From: Herpetosiphon aurantiacus DSM 785
GTDB taxonomy: Bacteria; Chloroflexota; Chloroflexia; Chloroflexales; Herpetosiphonaceae
DNA length: 64,000 bases
Direction: 5' to 3'
Assembly: GCA_000018565.1 (NCBI GenBank)
Contig: CP000875.1
Span: 1,627,199 to 1,691,198 of the forward strand
Shown here: positions 46,201-53,736 of the stretch, in pieces
How the letters are laid out: each line of letters starts with the position of its first letter
Numbering within the stretch: position 1 is the stretch's first letter
Made by a program: the position numbers and the translations under genes
Notes under the pieces: model-generated
Database searches by the model: none
What the model was told of the DNA's origin: nothing
What the model saw: the letters and a program-made list of their open reading frames with translations, nothing else

Positions 46201-46661
46201 TCAGGGCGACTGGTAATGCGCACGCTGCCGGTTAATGCCTGTTGGCTTTGCGGTGCTAAGCGTTTAATCTGCCATTGCCAGTGCGTTTGATCAACCAGAT
46301 TGGGATTTTTTAAGGCTTGCGTTCCAGCCGGAACTGGCAACGAGACAACAATATTTTGGCCTTCGGTGGTACTCCGGTTGATCAGCGTGAGCGTAAACGG
46401 CACATTTTGGCCGATGCTGACCTGGTTGGGCAGATCAAGCTCGAAGGTTAACCCAGGAGCAGCCAATGCTTTGGTGTTTGCCAGTTGCACCGCCTGCTGC
46501 TTGGGTAGCGCATAATCGACGGCTTTACTTAATGGCAGCTCCTGCCGTTGCGGAGCAATCGCCGTTTGTTGGGCATTCGTAGTAGGAACCAGCATTTGCG
46601 CCAAGCTACATGCCAGTAGGAGCATGCTTAAACGCTTCCAACGATGATTGGGCAGAATCAT
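40245..46661 (-). CDS. Giant secreted SpvB/RHS-repeat protein with unique C-terminal tip
   Basis: This 2138-residue exported protein starts with a signal peptide ending near TNA-QQ (residue 31), then a DUF11-like beta domain (about 50-150), an SpvB-like N-region (GGFTGAASYSVPIEVPAGAAG, about residue 345), many YD/RHS repeats, and the RHS core boundary (ARYYDPKIGRFISAD...NRYSYVQNNPLTYTDPTGHA, about 1870-1960). The last 180 residues are unlike the rest and AT-rich, as in polymorphic toxins whose tips are swapped by recombination; I recognise no known toxin fold. Alternatively it is a cell-surface adhesin. GAGG lies five bases before the ATG. It is divergent from the winged-helix regulator. Confidence 0.88.
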   Translation of the reverse strand: MILPNHRWKRLSMLLLACSLAQMLVPTTNAQQTAIAPQRQELPLSKAVDYALPKQQAVQLANTKALAAPGLTFELDLPNQVSIGQNVPFTLTLINRSTTEGQNIVVSLPVPAGTQALKNPNLVDQTHWQWQIKRLAPQSQQALTGSVRITSRPEHGALLFNPQANANNLPQPATLSAGALIAPQTSAKQAEIWQAQGQTIHSNDQRVSLVLPASATSANFSYSPYQSTANRQKALGYSEFVPERRGFSSFEIQAAQKSFAPVELQFHYSPEELQVLGLQEQTLRLFTYDQTSQSWQSIATTIDSINHVAKATITNDGAFNLSDGSSPSTAYLPTLQGFQGGGFTGAASYSVPIEVPAGAAGHKPAVNLSYSSAASDGSNGARPLWQASSVGKGWDLGIGGSIGRNTSAGSSDHQWDSFSLVFDGQSSDMVRGQPLDGNYTNLAESNWTWHATDETFVKLRKSASSDTWTAWTKNGTRYEFNQALRWGTNTPSNRFETYKWLLTKVVDPSGNAIVYQYYVDTIQAAEPIHPTWFLQNVFWGYDGATPGTGTPRYALSFDMSPRWSAPTENVDLNWEYTTSRVMGKAGTPHEAYRIDKIKVLSMPPGQTSYQLMRAYKLNYAAFANSLTTDVSNGQRVLTLANVQRLGKNNEALPAISFNYGMSQGNALEPTPGWNRLTQVDNGQGGLLTINYEHVWSQGVTDYAKYYQNYYRVANVVQADTSNLAYSRAYLTTYSYAYPALNDYGHSLAVVYAQYPESGNGDSRFALAHAEKSEFRGHAQVSERVYDGNTTAAPLLRTTETWFHQGNGGSAATPCSPAIITPASGNQYVNVSDSCYIAMRDSESWKGKVIAQETWFNGSRLSRTANSYTRVALPFYGNDGNATHASQSNNYKRAGLWRAFNYTAAITESTYEAGTTNARSLTTNFTYEPTYGNLTEKRVADDTGTVLRKELAWYATRDDANSYIVDRPWQTATTDGAGRYMALSANFYDGATNTNLLGTRGLLTRQSHYFNVPLQTDLTGTTLYGSDAVYGYDQYGNRTSQASYNADYSTRINTNGVVSYGVPGKGTAARTSTIEYDNTYHAFPIRETNPLNQSQQAEYDYQLGTVTKVFDLNGNATSATYDSFGRMTNLIKPGDSSSFPTAHIDYYDSYRPILYLVSLREDAGQSYFRPILHFYNGFGQEIQTKAESIDGSQHIVNDTSFDGLGRATSQSEPRYVSDTTNFWGYVPASNPLYQATTTSFDGLNRPLVITSPGNRTVEHHYGVTTSFLYDDVIDQNRHRTQYRYDVFGRLREVNEISGNCATGYWANYACGGSFTTNWSVATNTRYGYDALDRLITVIDAQNNTTSMRYDSLGRKMRIQDPDMGQYNYSYDAASNLNGQTNAKGQTVSFNYDALNRLTSQVFPDGSHNDYFYDVVGQQTAGYNYGKGHRTSMQSVLANGTIQTFQRWEYDARGREIFSGHNTDLTKAHHILTSYDSADRVKTRRYQPIDETVTYNYDAAWNEYSLCTSLGGCYVTGASYDALNQPTRVNYGNGSYNQYRYDDSTRLLEALEIFSAQGTNLYARNYWYDNVGNINGIGTWDNGSNNQTRQIQYFNYDDQNRLTRAWTTGDSAGAYDQSMSYDSIGNLLSKAGAAYTYPAAGSARPHAATTIGSKNYNYDANGNLSTTYTGTSTNGSGNRYSWDYANRLVQVESYVRAPISGGGSDCDDGNERIPDASNPEAIPPITCPHRSASPNQPTVDSYTVQEQYVYDADGKRSARIANGQTIIYFEGAWEDTLGVNARKLYTFNGSIVAQRDSDNTMSYLHGDQLGSVSIVTNASGGLKHKQEFDPWGNIREGGASSTKLNYTGQYRDDTGLIFMNARYYDPKIGRFISADTVVPGSPSGSMNGSGLRSLTTDFTDPAFTMSLNQEQRSTPWFTLSQAQQQDIGTPWGPANPQSLNRYSYVQNNPLTYTDPTGHARTVIRTAIEANRALTTLKAWLRDRNIGFEVKGAEIAGTTETMGINLLVDIDMLVLQLGTDMANIIRGYIDALNTMVTNPELFPDGIYLDYDVTRNGKWITTTMGWGFCDNADCSMTGDPVSQASSTYRHYTLFEQYLTAIDPTLLSQGFYLHNQRNMYIADNMSTVFFGIRKGQQSKYNKK

Positions 46662-46771
46662 TCAGACCTCACACAATAAACATTCCACAATCAACAGCAA
46701 CGACTGTGATCGGTTATCGCAATAACTCCTTTGTTGATCACGAATAAACAGGTTTAGCTTAGTCAAGGCTG

Positions 46772-46812
46772 CTAACATTTCAGCCAACATCGGCTAACAT
46801 GGTGGCGAACAT
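46772..46812. promoter_or_regulatory. 41-bp four-heptamer direct-repeat box B
   Basis: Four heptamers read on the plus strand: CTAACAT (46772), CCAACAT (46784), CTAACAT (46794) and CGAACAT (46806), spaced 5, 3 and 5 bases, identical in layout to box A. It lies between the RHS gene and the regulator, ending 17 bases before the regulator's first ATG. It could serve as activation site for the RHS gene and as autoregulatory site for the regulator. Confidence 0.75.
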
Positions 46813-46829
46813 TTTGCGAGGGTCACCCC

Positions 46830-49496
46830 ATGGCGAATGCAGGGAAGGTGCATATGACTGTCGATTCAATCATTACGATTGACCAACTTGAGATTAATTT
46901 GACTGAGCAGCGAGTCAAGCGGGCGGGAGTTTATGTGCGGCTTGGGCGCAAAGAGTGGGGTTTGTTAGAACTGTTAGTGCGTAATCGTAATCACGTGCTC
47001 AGCCATCGCCAGTTGTTGCAGCATGTGTGGGGCGATAATTATGAACGTGATAGTAGCTATTTATTGCATGTAGCGATTGGCCGTTTGCGCGAGAAATTGG
47101 GCGATAAACCGCCGCGCTATATTGTGGCCGAGGCCGATTTGGGCTATCGTTTTGCCCTGTCAACGCCAAATTTGCCAAGTGTGCCAACGCCTGAGCCCAG
47201 CTCCTTGGTTGTACCATCAATCAGCTATACCAATATTCCTGCGCCATTGAATGCCTTTATTGGGCGCGAAAACGAGCAACAACGCTTGTTGCAGCTTCTC
47301 CGTCAGCCGCATATTCGCTTGATTAGCGTTTTGGGGGTTGGTGGGGTTGGCAAAACCCGTTTAGTGCTGCAAAGTGCCATGCAATGGCTGCCGATCTTTC
47401 ATCATGGCGTGCATGTTGTGCATTTAGCTGCTTTGCGCGATCCTGAGCTACTAATCCAGACAATTATTCAATCATTGGCGATTAAAACGACTAGTCAATT
47501 ACCATTGCTCAAACAGCTCAAAGATTTTCTGTATGATAAACAACTCTTGCTCATTCTCGATAATTTTGAGCAATTGCTTGATGCTGCGCCGATTGTGACC
47601 GATCTCTTAGCCCATGCACCGCAATTAAAGTTAATGACGACTAGCCGCGAGGCTTTGAATGTGTATGCTGAGCAACAATTTGAATTAATGCCCTTTAGCG
47701 TTGATTGTTCGCAACAGTTGATGCTGCGCCAACAACCAGCAGTTAATCTTTTTCTCAGCCGTGCTCAAGCGCTACAAGCGACTATTGCTTATAACGATGC
47801 TGAATTAGCAACGATTGCTCAAATTTGCCAACGGCTTGATGGTTTAGCCTTGGCAATTGAGCTGGCCGCCAGCCGAATCAGCTTGTTTTCATTAACAAAT
47901 TTACTTGAGCGTTTAAGCCAACGCTTGAGTTTTATCAATAGTGGACCACGCGATCTACCAGCTCGCCACCAAACCTTGCAAGCAGTCATCGAATGGAGCT
48001 ATGTTTTACTTACACCTCAAGAACAAGCGCTATTTGTCCAATTATCAGTGTTTGTCGGCAGCTTTGATCTACCAGCAGCTAGCGCAATTTGTGCGAGGGC
48101 TGAACAATCAGCAGTTGAATTAGTGTTATTAAGCTTGGTGCAAAAACACCTGCTTCAGTATCAGATAACCGAACAACGTTTTTATTTCTTGGAAACAATC
48201 CGTGAATATGCTCAAGATCAATTAAATCAACGAACTGATAGTCGATGCTACTATACAGCGCATACTGATTATTATCGAACGTTTGTTCAAAATTATGTGC
48301 ATGAATTAACTGGCTCAGAGCAACAACACTGGATGAGTCAATTTCAAGCGAATTATCCCAATATTCGGGCTGCGCTAGCTCAAAGCCTCAAATCTGGGGC
48401 GTTTGCGAGTGCTGCTCATTTGGGTGCTGTGCTCTGGAATTTTTGGCATCGCGCTGATCTCGCCCAAGAAGGTAGTTATTGGATTAAAAAAATTCTCGAT
48501 CAGCCAGCCGAATTTGATCCCAAGCATCAGATTATGATGCTACGTGGATTAAGTACTTTCATGCGTAATCAGGGAGATTTTCAATTAGCCCAGCAGTATC
48601 TTGCTCAAGGTTTAAGCATTGCACGCCAAGAACAACTTGATGAATTGGCGATGGGTTTATTGAATGGAATCGGTTTGCTCTATAAACGTGAGGGTTTATT
48701 TGAACAAGCAGGCCAAGCATTCAGTGAAGCGATTCAACTTGCCCGTACATTCGATAAAACCCGCGATATGGCGGCGATTCTCAGCAATCTTGGCGAAATT
48801 CGGCGTAGCCTCGAACAATATCAGCAAGCACAGCTCGATTTACAAGAATCATTGGGATTAGCACGCAAAGTCAATGATCATCATATGGCTGCAAATATTT
48901 TGAATAGTCTAGGCTTATTGGCCTATGATACCTGCAATTATCAACAAGCACAGCAATACTATCGACAAGGCCTAGAAATTCATCAACAATTACAAAATAA
49001 ACGTGGAATTGCCCTAATTTACACGAATTTAGCCGATAGCTTAACCAAATTACTGCAATTTAGCCAAGCAAATGAATATTATGATCAAGCATTAATCCAT
49101 AGTCATACCATTGCTGATCCCTATTTTATCTGTCATATAACGATTCAAAAAGCCTGGGCTTTGCGCCAACAAGCCCAAATTGCCCAAGCTCAACCATTAA
49201 TTATTCAAGCATTACACTTGGCCAATCAACACAAATTTATCGCTCATAACCTACGAGCAACATTGGAGTTGACCGAATGTTATTTAGCCCAACAACAATT
49301 GCCATTAGCAGCATGGTTGGCAGGGTTTATGTACCAATTGGCCCAAGACCATCAACAGTTGCTCGATGGCAATGATCGGCGCTATCACCAAACGCGTTTG
49401 GCCGAATTGCAAGCAATACTTGCTGAACATAATGAATATTGGCAGCAAGGCTATCAAAGCTCGTTTGAACAGCTGTTGGCGGCAATTGTGGTTTAA
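46830..49496 (+). CDS. Winged-helix/NB-ARC/TPR transcriptional regulator (AfsR-like)
   Basis: This 888-residue regulator has an OmpR/PhoB-type winged helix (about 20-110: VRLGRKEWGLLELLVRN, HRQLLQHVWGD, HVAIGRLREKLGD, GYRFAL), an NB-ARC-like ATPase with P-loop LGVGGVGKTRL and LLLILDNFEQLLDA, and a C-terminal TPR array (about 570-860). It resembles AfsR but lacks the BTAD segment between DNA-binding and ATPase parts. Both the ATG at 46830 (GAGG eight bases upstream) and the ATG at 46854 (GGAAGG five bases upstream) are usable. The TPR-coding DNA is AT-rich. It probably binds the heptamer boxes A and B and controls the RHS locus. Confidence 0.88.
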   Translation: MANAGKVHMTVDSIITIDQLEINLTEQRVKRAGVYVRLGRKEWGLLELLVRNRNHVLSHRQLLQHVWGDNYERDSSYLLHVAIGRLREKLGDKPPRYIVAEADLGYRFALSTPNLPSVPTPEPSSLVVPSISYTNIPAPLNAFIGRENEQQRLLQLLRQPHIRLISVLGVGGVGKTRLVLQSAMQWLPIFHHGVHVVHLAALRDPELLIQTIIQSLAIKTTSQLPLLKQLKDFLYDKQLLLILDNFEQLLDAAPIVTDLLAHAPQLKLMTTSREALNVYAEQQFELMPFSVDCSQQLMLRQQPAVNLFLSRAQALQATIAYNDAELATIAQICQRLDGLALAIELAASRISLFSLTNLLERLSQRLSFINSGPRDLPARHQTLQAVIEWSYVLLTPQEQALFVQLSVFVGSFDLPAASAICARAEQSAVELVLLSLVQKHLLQYQITEQRFYFLETIREYAQDQLNQRTDSRCYYTAHTDYYRTFVQNYVHELTGSEQQHWMSQFQANYPNIRAALAQSLKSGAFASAAHLGAVLWNFWHRADLAQEGSYWIKKILDQPAEFDPKHQIMMLRGLSTFMRNQGDFQLAQQYLAQGLSIARQEQLDELAMGLLNGIGLLYKREGLFEQAGQAFSEAIQLARTFDKTRDMAAILSNLGEIRRSLEQYQQAQLDLQESLGLARKVNDHHMAANILNSLGLLAYDTCNYQQAQQYYRQGLEIHQQLQNKRGIALIYTNLADSLTKLLQFSQANEYYDQALIHSHTIADPYFICHITIQKAWALRQQAQIAQAQPLIIQALHLANQHKFIAHNLRATLELTECYLAQQQLPLAAWLAGFMYQLAQDHQQLLDGNDRRYHQTRLAELQAILAEHNEYWQQGYQSSFEQLLAAIVV

Positions 49497-49576
49497 TCTG
49501 TGGCCTATGGTGTCGTCCGCAACCGCTGCTCTGAGATTTTTCCAGCTGCTTGGTTGTGGACGACCTACCCACCAAT

Positions 49577-50053
49577 TTACTCATAGCGATTTTTCATCGC
49601 CCGTTCAATCTGGCGCTTGGCATCACGATCCGCGATCGAATCACGCTTATCGTAGAGCTTTTTACCTTGGGCTAGCCCTAGCTCTATCTTGGCTAAGCGG
49701 CCACGCAGATAAATGCGTAAAGGTACTAAAGTTAAACCCTTGGTTGCTAATTTTTGGTGGAGCTTCAAAATTTCGCGGCGGTGTAATAATAACTTGCGCG
49801 GGCGCATTGGCTCATGGTTGAATAATTCGCCAGTTTCGGCATAAGGCGCGATATGGGCATCATAGAGCCAAATCTCGCCATTTTGTACCCGCGCATACGA
49901 GCCACGCAACTGCACCTGACCGCGACGAATCGACTTAATTTCGGTGCCACGTAACACGATACCAGCTTCATAGGTTTCTTGAATAAAATAATCATGGCGA
50001 GCTTTACGATTATCGCCCATGACCTCGATTGAATCTTTACTCTCTTTAGCCAC
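49577..50053 (-). CDS. smpB: SsrA-binding protein SmpB
   Basis: This is SmpB, the tmRNA partner in trans-translation that rescues stalled ribosomes. It is 158 residues with the family's core motifs: YEAGIVLRGTEIKSIRRGQVQLRGSYA, ETGELFNHEPMRPRKLLLH and the basic C-terminal tail (LYDKRDSIADRDAKRQIERAMK). The start is a GTG at 50053 with GGAGG eight bases upstream; reading further upstream lacks a ribosome site. No ssrA RNA is seen nearby. Confidence 0.95.
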   Translation of the reverse strand: MAKESKDSIEVMGDNRKARHDYFIQETYEAGIVLRGTEIKSIRRGQVQLRGSYARVQNGEIWLYDAHIAPYAETGELFNHEPMRPRKLLLHRREILKLHQKLATKGLTLVPLRIYLRGRLAKIELGLAQGKKLYDKRDSIADRDAKRQIERAMKNRYE

Positions 50054-50125
50054 GCTTCGTTCCTCCAAAAATACCAAATCGGGTAGGACAGCCTGCCCTA
50101 CCCTAGAGCGATCTGTGGGTGTGGG

Positions 50126-50284
50126 TTATTTCTTTTTTTCGCTGGGCAAAAAGCGCGTCAAGTTGGTGCCGCACTCAGGACATTTGCCCTTGGCTGCTCG
50201 CCGCCCATTTTCCATCTGAATTACTTCAGCATTGTCCACGGTGCGTTTTTGCTTGCATTTGACACAGTACGCTTCAACCGTCAT
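50126..50284 (-). CDS. Small zinc-ribbon protein (DUF5679-like)
   Basis: This 52-residue protein has two CxxC knuckles (C7/C10 and C35/C38) separated by 24 residues and a Lys-rich end (SEKKK). It matches small DUF5679-type zinc ribbons, whose function is unknown. A perfect AGGAGG lies eight bases before the ATG. It sits between pyrF and smpB on the same strand. The 7-bp inverted repeat GGGTAGG/CCTACCC (50081-50087 and 50097-50103) lies just after its stop. Confidence 0.85.
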   Translation of the reverse strand: MTVEAYCVKCKQKRTVDNAEVIQMENGRRAAKGKCPECGTNLTRFLPSEKKK

Positions 50285-50370
50285 CGGTTGTACCTCCTAG
50301 CAACTAAGGAACGAATTGAGCGTTACTATATCACGAACAATGCCAGTACACTAGCCAAAAGGCATCCCTA

Positions 50371-51174
50371 CTACGGGTGATTTAAGGCTTGTTTAGGCAC
50401 TAAAAAGGCTTGGGCTACCTTGCGGGCAGCTTCAGCGAAGCTACTACCACCACTAGCATACAACACCGAGCGCGAAACGTTGATAATGGCCTGTTCGCCT
50501 GCCGCAGCGAGCACTTCTTCGATATCGCCACCTTGGCTGCCAACCCCAGGTACCAACAACGGCAACTCAGGGTAGCGCTGATGAATCGTGGCAATTTCAG
50601 CGGGATAGGTTGCGCCAACCACTAGGCCACAATTGTGGTTGCTATTCCAGCGTTTGGCCACCAGTTCGGCAATTTTCAAAAAGAGTGGCTCGCCGTTATC
50701 CAACAATAAATTTTGCACATCGTCGCCACCAGGGTTGGAGGTACGGCACAAAATGAAACAGGTTTTATCGGCTCGTTCCAAAAATGGTTGCAGCGAATCG
50801 TAGCCCATATACGGGCTAAGCGTAATCGCATCAACGCCAAGCTCATCAAAAGCTGCGCTTGCATAAGCTTGGGCGGTCGAGCCAATATCGCCGCGCTTGG
50901 CATCGAGCAGCACTGGAATATGGCTGGGAATGCTGGCGATGGTTTGTTTTAAGGCTAGCCAGCCAGCACTGCCCAAGGCTTCGTAAAAGGCCATATTTGG
51001 TTTATAAGCACAAACCAGATCGCTGGTTGCCTCGATAATCGCTTGATTAAATTGGACAATTCCAGCGGCATCACGGGGTAAATGTTCCGGTAACCGCGCC
51101 AAATCGGGGTCAAGCCCAATACACAAGGTTGAACGATTGCTGGTCGCTGCCGCACGGAATTTCTGCATAAACAT
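50371..51174 (-). CDS. pyrF: Orotidine 5'-phosphate decarboxylase
   Basis: PyrF converts OMP to UMP, the last step of de novo pyrimidine synthesis. The 267-residue length and the motifs CIGLDPDL, YKPNMAFYE, VLLDAKRGDIGSTAQAYA (catalytic K93 and D96), LSPYMGYDSLQPF and VPGVGSQGGD indicate the longer type 2 subfamily found in actinobacteria and chloroflexi. GGGAG lies seven bases before the ATG. No other pyr genes are adjacent. Confidence 0.95.
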   Translation of the reverse strand: MFMQKFRAAATSNRSTLCIGLDPDLARLPEHLPRDAAGIVQFNQAIIEATSDLVCAYKPNMAFYEALGSAGWLALKQTIASIPSHIPVLLDAKRGDIGSTAQAYASAAFDELGVDAITLSPYMGYDSLQPFLERADKTCFILCRTSNPGGDDVQNLLLDNGEPLFLKIAELVAKRWNSNHNCGLVVGATYPAEIATIHQRYPELPLLVPGVGSQGGDIEEVLAAAGEQAIINVSRSVLYASGGSSFAEAARKVAQAFLVPKQALNHP

Positions 51175-51284
51175 GGGTTTGCTCCCACTAAATTGCTGCC
51201 CGTGCCTTATGATACTCGGATTTTGCCAAAACTCCGCAACACATTGGTTGAACTACTGCCTGACGACTGAACCCTTAACCCTTG

Positions 51285-53015
51285 CTATTGCACCCGCGCC
51301 GCTGGCAATGAGCAATAAAAAGTTGTGCCCTGGTTAAGTTTTGATTCAACCCACATTTTGCCACCATGTTGGGCCATAATCGCGGCACTGATATACAATC
51401 CCAAACCTGAACCACTAGCAACTGTCGAGCCTTGGCCGCGATAAAAGCGCTCGAAAATGTAGGGCAGTTCATGCTCGGGAATGCCAATGCCCTGATCGCT
51501 CACGCTGATTACCACTGCTTGCTCCAACTCACTTTCGCTGCTAATGCTGGCGTTGCTCGGCGCTGGCGCGTGATCAGCATCCATTATACGCACTGAAATT
51601 GTGCCGCCATCGGGCGAATAGCGGATTGCGTTGATCAATAAATTGGCCAGCACTTGGCGTAAGCGTTGCTGATCGGCGGCTAATTCGTAGTGTTCAAGGC
51701 TGCTGCTCAATTGAATGGTATGGCGTTGCGATAAACCACGAGCGGCTTCGGCCTCATCGGCAACCAGTTGTACCAGATCAATACTTTGGATAAATAAGCG
51801 GAATGTCCCTTGCTCCAAGCGACTCACATCAACCATGTCTTCGATCAATTGTAATGCCTGTTGCGATTTGGTTGCGATCGTCGAAAAGGCCTTTTCGCTA
51901 TAGCTTTGGTCGCCACGGCGAAGTTTGCGCATGCCCAGTTGGGTTGTGCCAATCACGGTTGTTAGGGCATTCTTGAGATCGTGGGCTACCGATGCGATAA
52001 AGTTGCTGCGTTCGTCTTCATTGATGCGGCGACGTTCAGCTTGCACAACTTCTTCGAGCAAATTCTCGTTTTTCAGCGCATAGCCGAGCCGTACCCCAAT
52101 AAAATTGAGAAAATTCAGCGCATCATCATCGAAACGGGTATCTTGCAAACTGGCCAGCACAATTACGCCCAACCGTTCGTGGGTATCATGAATTGGCACA
52201 ATTAAGAGTTGTTGCACGCCAAGTTGGGCCAATTCGGGCCATTGTTCATTGGTTAAGGCGAGGCGTTGGGCTTGGCCAGTTTGGTAGCATTCATGTAACA
52301 AGGCATTGCTGGCCAACGGAATATGATCAAGCCCAAGTTCGCGAATTTGCAAGGCCAAGGGTGTATCGCTCAGGCCAAGGGTCACAAATTCCTCAGTTTC
52401 AGGGCTAGGAATATACATCAAGGCCAAATCGGCATTGCCAATTTCACATAATTGTTGGGCGATAGTATGCGCCAAATCGCCCAATGATTGTTGCTGGATG
52501 ATGCCCGAAATTGTGCGCAATAAGGCGATAAACTGTGAACGGCGTTGATGGCGCAGCCAAAACTGGCCGCGTTCTAAGGCTAGGGCCGCTAAATCGGCTA
52601 AAACCGTCATAAATCGCAAGGCTTCACGCAGTGGCTCGTTGTCGCTGGGTTCGGCAAAGGCTGCCAATGCACCCACAGTATGCCCATTTAAGCGAATAGG
52701 CGCACTGAGCCAGCTGCGGGCATCAGGTTTGAGCGCAAATTCAAGCGTGCGCCACAGTGGCAAGGCTTGAATTGGCTCCAACGCCACCGCCCGACCCATT
52801 GCTATAACCCGCGCCTCGGCACTAGTGGGTGCTAAAACTCGGGTGGGTAAATTGCTAGTATTGGCCTTGAGCCACAACTGCTCAGCCTCGTATAACACAA
52901 TATAACCATGCTGTAAATCTAGCAATACTTGACTATTTGTGACGATCAACTGCAAAATATCGTCGAGTTCCCAGCCGGCCTCAATTGCCTCAACTACTGA
53001 ATCAAACTCATTCAA
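51285..53015 (-). CDS. GAF-domain sensor histidine kinase (orphan)
   Basis: This 576-residue kinase has no membrane segment. It has two GAF-like domains (about 10-150 and 165-315), a HisKA dimerisation helix with SVAHDLKNALTTVIG (phospho-acceptor H345), and a HATPase_c domain with LANLLINAIRYSPDGG, VSDQGIGIPEHE and GSGLGLYI. It would sense an intracellular ligand or redox signal. No response regulator is adjacent. The start is a TTG at 53015 with GGAG seven bases upstream. Confidence 0.9.
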   Translation of the reverse strand: MNEFDSVVEAIEAGWELDDILQLIVTNSQVLLDLQHGYIVLYEAEQLWLKANTSNLPTRVLAPTSAEARVIAMGRAVALEPIQALPLWRTLEFALKPDARSWLSAPIRLNGHTVGALAAFAEPSDNEPLREALRFMTVLADLAALALERGQFWLRHQRRSQFIALLRTISGIIQQQSLGDLAHTIAQQLCEIGNADLALMYIPSPETEEFVTLGLSDTPLALQIRELGLDHIPLASNALLHECYQTGQAQRLALTNEQWPELAQLGVQQLLIVPIHDTHERLGVIVLASLQDTRFDDDALNFLNFIGVRLGYALKNENLLEEVVQAERRRINEDERSNFIASVAHDLKNALTTVIGTTQLGMRKLRRGDQSYSEKAFSTIATKSQQALQLIEDMVDVSRLEQGTFRLFIQSIDLVQLVADEAEAARGLSQRHTIQLSSSLEHYELAADQQRLRQVLANLLINAIRYSPDGGTISVRIMDADHAPAPSNASISSESELEQAVVISVSDQGIGIPEHELPYIFERFYRGQGSTVASGSGLGLYISAAIMAQHGGKMWVESKLNQGTTFYCSLPAARVQ

Positions 53016-53121
53016 CGCATTACTCCTAGCCCACGTGCCAGCGGCATGGGACAGCAGATTTCAGCCAAACATTCAGATTATACGGGCTTCGCCCAACAAA
53101 ATAATTAACAATCTACTTGAT

Positions 53122-53736
53122 TCAGTGGTGATTAATCTCGCCTTCGCTGATTGTCGGGTCGAGATAGATTGTCACATCGCTTTCGCCGTGTGAGGTGTGC
53201 ATATGATAGGGGAAGCCCGAGCGCCGAATCAATCGCAGCATGGCCGTATTTTCGGCCAGCACCGAGGCTTTAAGGTAGCGCAGGCCACGCACCAAGGCGA
53301 CTTGAAACAACAAATCGAGCATATAACTGCCCACGCCGTGGCCTTGAAAATCGTCACGCACTAAGAGCGCAAATTCAGCCTGAATATGATCAGCGCCTGC
53401 CAAACGTGCCACCGCCACAATATGCTCTTGGCCATCCTCGTTCAGCAAGGCAATCAAGGCATCGGCATGGTCGTGATTGAGCGTGGCTAACCGCGCAGAT
53501 TCTTCGATCACCCGCTCGATTGGAATGTTGATCATAATCGTGGCGAAGCGCAGCTCAAGCGTGCGTGGCGATAAACGGCCATACAATTCGACCAACAATT
53601 TGGCATCATCAGGCGTAATATGGCGAACAGCAAGCTCAACGCCCAACTTGCTCGTCCAATGAACGAGGCCAGTTTGCGGAAACGGAGTCAAGTCGGGCAG
53701 GGTGGGTTCCTCAATTGTGAGATTTAATGGTAGCAT
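53122..53736 (-). CDS. GNAT-family acetyltransferase (Pat-like)
   Basis: This protein of about 204 residues is a GNAT domain with VRHITPDDAKLLVELYGRLSPRTLELRF, typical of the acetyltransferase domain of bacterial protein acetyltransferases (Pat/AcsA-regulating type), and the acetyl-CoA loop VRDDFQGHGVGSYMLDLL. There is no attached CoA-binding domain. The ATG at 53736 lies inside the end of the upstream MFS gene (26-bp overlap), implying translational coupling; no clear ribosome site is visible. Confidence 0.82.
   Translation of the reverse strand: MLPLNLTIEEPTLPDLTPFPQTGLVHWTSKLGVELAVRHITPDDAKLLVELYGRLSPRTLELRFATIMINIPIERVIEESARLATLNHDHADALIALLNEDGQEHIVAVARLAGADHIQAEFALLVRDDFQGHGVGSYMLDLLFQVALVRGLRYLKASVLAENTAMLRLIRRSGFPYHMHTSHGESDVTIYLDPTISEGEINHH

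Noticed and set aside
50081..50103. GGGTAGG/CCTACCC inverted repeat as a terminator between the zinc-ribbon gene and smpB
   Set aside because: The stem is short and there is no immediate T-tract on the minus strand; it is left only as an inverted repeat.
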